41,586 nucleotides of DNA. Source: an uncultured Prevotellaceae bacterium. Its GTDB lineage: Bacteria; Bacteroidota; Bacteroidia; Bacteroidales; Bacteroidaceae. The stretch lies in NCBI GenBank assembly GCA_900316445.1, contig ONCZ01000068.1:1-41586 (forward strand), read 5' to 3'. The position numbers were made by a program, and so were the translations under genes. Under the pieces are notes generated by a model. It did no database searches, had not been told where the DNA came from, and was given only the letters and a program-made list of their open reading frames with translations. Positions 39,597 to 41,586 of the stretch are shown in pieces. The stretch's first letter is position 1. The number at the start of each line of letters is the position of its first letter.

Positions 39597-41405
39597 TTAA
39601 GACATTTTTTCTCGTTGCTTTTGGTATTCTGCAGGTGTCATACCATATTGGCGCTTGAACTTCTCTCGCAGATTGGCGGGAGTGAACCCCACGGCAGCAG
39701 CAATGGCGGCGAGGGTCATCTCGGGATGGTCTCGCAACAGGATGACAGCCTCCTCCATACGCAGAGAATTGATATATTGTGGGAAGGACAGCCCTTTGGC
39801 GTAGGTCGAGAGCAGATTGTTGAGTGTATGGCGACGGATGCCGAAGCGGTCGCAGATATCCTGACGCTGCAGGGTGACGTTGGAGTAGAGGCGCTCGGAA
39901 CGGATGGTGGCGTCGATGGTGGAGAAGATGTCGGCATCAGCGTTGTCGTCTGTGGCAGAATCTTCGACGGCCTCGTCGGCATTTTGAACTTCACGGCTCT
40001 CTTCGACGGTTTCCGCCTCGTCGTCGGGTTCGGGAGGCATACCGCTGATCATACGCACCAATGCACGGTTCTTTTCGCTGACAATCCTTTTCTGGCGGAA
40101 GAAATAGAGGGCGAAGGCCACAGCCAATAAGGCCACGACGGCAATGGCGAGACTGACGATGTGGGAGCGTTCGGCCTCAGCCTGCTTCTCCTGGATCTGC
40201 AACTGTTGTTCCTGGGCACGGTAACGGGCTGCGTAGTCGTGGGCCTCGCTTTTATGCAGGCTGTCGCTGACAGCCTTCGAAAGGGCTGCGTAGCGCGCCT
40301 GATAGTCGTAGGCCTCAGCCAGCCTGCCCTTGGCCTTGGCGGCGATGGCGCGGGAGCGTAGGATGACAGCATAATCCTCATTGAGCGTGTCGGCAGCCAT
40401 GCGGCGCTCTATCTCCGTGTAGGTTGTCAGAGCCTCGTCGTACATACCAAGGGCCACCTGTGCGGGAGCAATCATGCGGCGGGCACCGAATGTATGACCA
40501 TAGCCGCTCTGGTTGAAAAGCGCGAGATACTCTTTTGCTTTTTGTGCAGCAGCAGATTTTTCACTATTCGCTTTTCCCTTTTCACTCAAACAGGCATGCG
40601 CCATCGCCATGAATCCCCATGCCTGCGCACGGCTGAAGTCCAGATAGCGGTCACGGTCGTTGGGATGGTCGCTCCATGAGAGGCGATAACTGTCCTCGGC
40701 GTAGTCCTTGGTGTGTTGTTCGTAGTGGTCCAGCCGGTCGAGAATCCGCTGGGCCAAAGGAATCACCTCGGCATAGCGCCCCAAGTCGTTGAGCGCGTTG
40801 ATCTTGCGCTTCACGGCGATGATAAAGGCATCCATGCGGTCGATGCTGCCAGGGCTGTCGAGATGGTCGATGGCCTCGTCGAGTTTCCTGAGTCCCTCGT
40901 CCACCTGTCTCAGGTGCGTCATCACCAGTCCGATGTCGGCCTCGGTGCGCCAGCGTTCGGTCTCCTCGCCCTGCTGCTGACAGAGTTCGGCTTTCTGCAT
41001 AGCCCAATGCAGGTACTGCTCGTAGTCGGGCTTGGCACGACTGATGGCGATGAGCATGTCGAGGATGTTCATCTGCTCTGTAGGCTCGTTTCTCACGGAG
41101 TCGTGGTTGAGCAAGGCTTTGCAGATGAGGATGGCAGAGTCCTGGTGCTGCTCCACAAGCGACTTGCTGTAGACCTTGGCGCGAATGAACTGGGCGCGAT
41201 AGTCGCTGACGTTGCCTAAGAGCAATGCCGAGTCGAGCATCGTGAGTGCCCGCTTCGGATCCGTAGCGTAGGCCACTAATATGGAATCCTGTTGGTAGGG
41301 TGTGTCTCCCAAGTGAGGCAGATGCCTTACGGAACTACCATCCCCACATCGCACAAAAGCCAGCACGATCATACTATAAATAATAAGGTGTACTGTCTGT
41401 TTCAT
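39597..41405 (-). CDS. TPR sensor-AraC hybrid membrane regulator
   Basis: The 602-residue protein has an N-terminal signal-like segment (IIYSMIVLAFVRC), helical TPR-like repeats over about 30-400, one membrane helix at about 415-435 (VSLAIAVVALLAVAFALYFF), an acidic linker, and a C-terminal AraC-type HTH (DRFGIRRHTLNNLLSTYAKG, AAIAAAVGFTPANLREKFKR). It would sense an envelope signal and act on DNA directly. The HTH is duplicated in the next gene. A heptamer array sits in the TPR region. Candidate targets are the neighbouring envelope genes; this is unproven. Confidence 0.8.
   Translation of the reverse strand: MKQTVHLIIYSMIVLAFVRCGDGSSVRHLPHLGDTPYQQDSILVAYATDPKRALTMLDSALLLGNVSDYRAQFIRAKVYSKSLVEQHQDSAILICKALLNHDSVRNEPTEQMNILDMLIAISRAKPDYEQYLHWAMQKAELCQQQGEETERWRTEADIGLVMTHLRQVDEGLRKLDEAIDHLDSPGSIDRMDAFIIAVKRKINALNDLGRYAEVIPLAQRILDRLDHYEQHTKDYAEDSYRLSWSDHPNDRDRYLDFSRAQAWGFMAMAHACLSEKGKANSEKSAAAQKAKEYLALFNQSGYGHTFGARRMIAPAQVALGMYDEALTTYTEIERRMAADTLNEDYAVILRSRAIAAKAKGRLAEAYDYQARYAALSKAVSDSLHKSEAHDYAARYRAQEQQLQIQEKQAEAERSHIVSLAIAVVALLAVAFALYFFRQKRIVSEKNRALVRMISGMPPEPDDEAETVEESREVQNADEAVEDSATDDNADADIFSTIDATIRSERLYSNVTLQRQDICDRFGIRRHTLNNLLSTYAKGLSFPQYINSLRMEEAVILLRDHPEMTLAAIAAAVGFTPANLREKFKRQYGMTPAEYQKQREKMS
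40557..40584. repeat. Heptanucleotide array in the TPR-AraC regulator (CTTTTCA x4)
   Basis: TTTTTCA, CTATTCG, CTTTTCC, CTTTTCA; same unit as in btuB. In the coding strand the unit is TGAAAAG, and the unit whose phase would give a stop is GGAAAAG instead. Confidence 0.82.
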
Positions 41406-41447
41406 GACGATGCTTGTCTATATTCACTTAAAACTTTGACCTCTGCG

Positions 41448-41586
41448 CTACCATATCTTCACCCGGTTCTCGGGCTTCACATAGAGTTTGTCGCCGGGCT
41501 GCACGCCGAAGAGGTCGTACCAGTCATCGATCAGCCGGGCAATACCGTTCACGCGGTTGTGGTTAGCGGAGTGGGCATCACTTATA
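41448..41586 (-). CDS. C-terminus of an M13-family (PepO-like) metallopeptidase, partial
   Basis: The visible 45 residues read SDAHSANHNRVNGIARLIDD and then WYDLFGVQPGDKLYVKPENRVKIW in two consecutive stretches. The D-x-H-(S/A) ... R-V-N-G ... F ... V-x-P-G-D-K-(L/M)-Y ... VKIW pattern is the end of neprilysin/PepO-type zinc peptidases; the catalytic HExxH is outside the window. Bacteroidales homologues are usually exported. The stop is 42 bp upstream of the TPR-AraC regulator's start. Confidence 0.75.
   Translation of the reverse strand, partial: ISDAHSANHNRVNGIARLIDDWYDLFGVQPGDKLYVKPENRVKIW

Overview
The window looks like a chromosome segment from a Bacteroidales bacterium, most likely Prevotellaceae (Prevotella/Segatella/Xylanibacter type). 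The reasons are the Bacteroidetes promoter signature (TTTG, about 20 bp, TAnnTTTG), TonB-dependent receptors, lipoproteins with acidic residues after the Cys, a DUF4421 protein, a Prevotella-style C-terminal sorting domain (NLQGQRL...GLNIVNGKK), and TPR sensor-regulators. No rRNA, tRNA, IS element or CRISPR array was seen.

The core (about 3.2-34 kb) is a cobalamin region of the early-cobalt type, arranged as several transcription units. (1) A riboswitch-controlled unit on the minus strand: btuB-like receptor, lipoprotein CbiK chelatase, second TonB receptor. (2) A divergent plus-strand unit: CbiA-CbiP fusion, then CbiB. (3) Minus-strand cobS-cobU-cobT for the nucleotide loop. (4) Plus-strand WbuC cupin, DUF2147 protein, BtuF-like binding protein and BtuC permease. 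(5) A minus-strand corrin-ring operon of two-domain fusions: CbiH-CbiC, CbiE-CbiT, CbiG-CbiF, CbiJ-CbiD. CbiL, CobD (threonine-phosphate decarboxylase), the corrinoid adenosyltransferase and BtuD are not in the window. Around these lie a thioredoxin-fold protein, two TPR/HTH regulators, a T9SS-type secreted protein, a tandem CotH protein that appears to have been inserted next to cobT, a kinase-like gene, a His-rich TonB receptor, two cell-wall enzymes, two outer-membrane barrel proteins and the end of an M13 peptidase.

Two things stand out. First, the genes are invaded, in frame, by short repeats: heptanucleotide tandem arrays (at least eight coding loci and one intergenic) and palindromic elements of about 70-125 bp. 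Several of these form interdomain linkers of the fused Cbi proteins. In three heptamer arrays, the units whose phase would create a stop codon are exactly the mutated ones. Intergenic regions carry a different type of array with a 22-nt period, including a 102-bp near-palindrome. Second, several genes are damaged: cbiK has a 1-nt frameshift, cbiP lacks about 25 conserved codons, and the DUF2147 gene has an internal deletion and is joined to btuF. This could be pathway decay or sequence/assembly error, and the sequence alone cannot decide between them.
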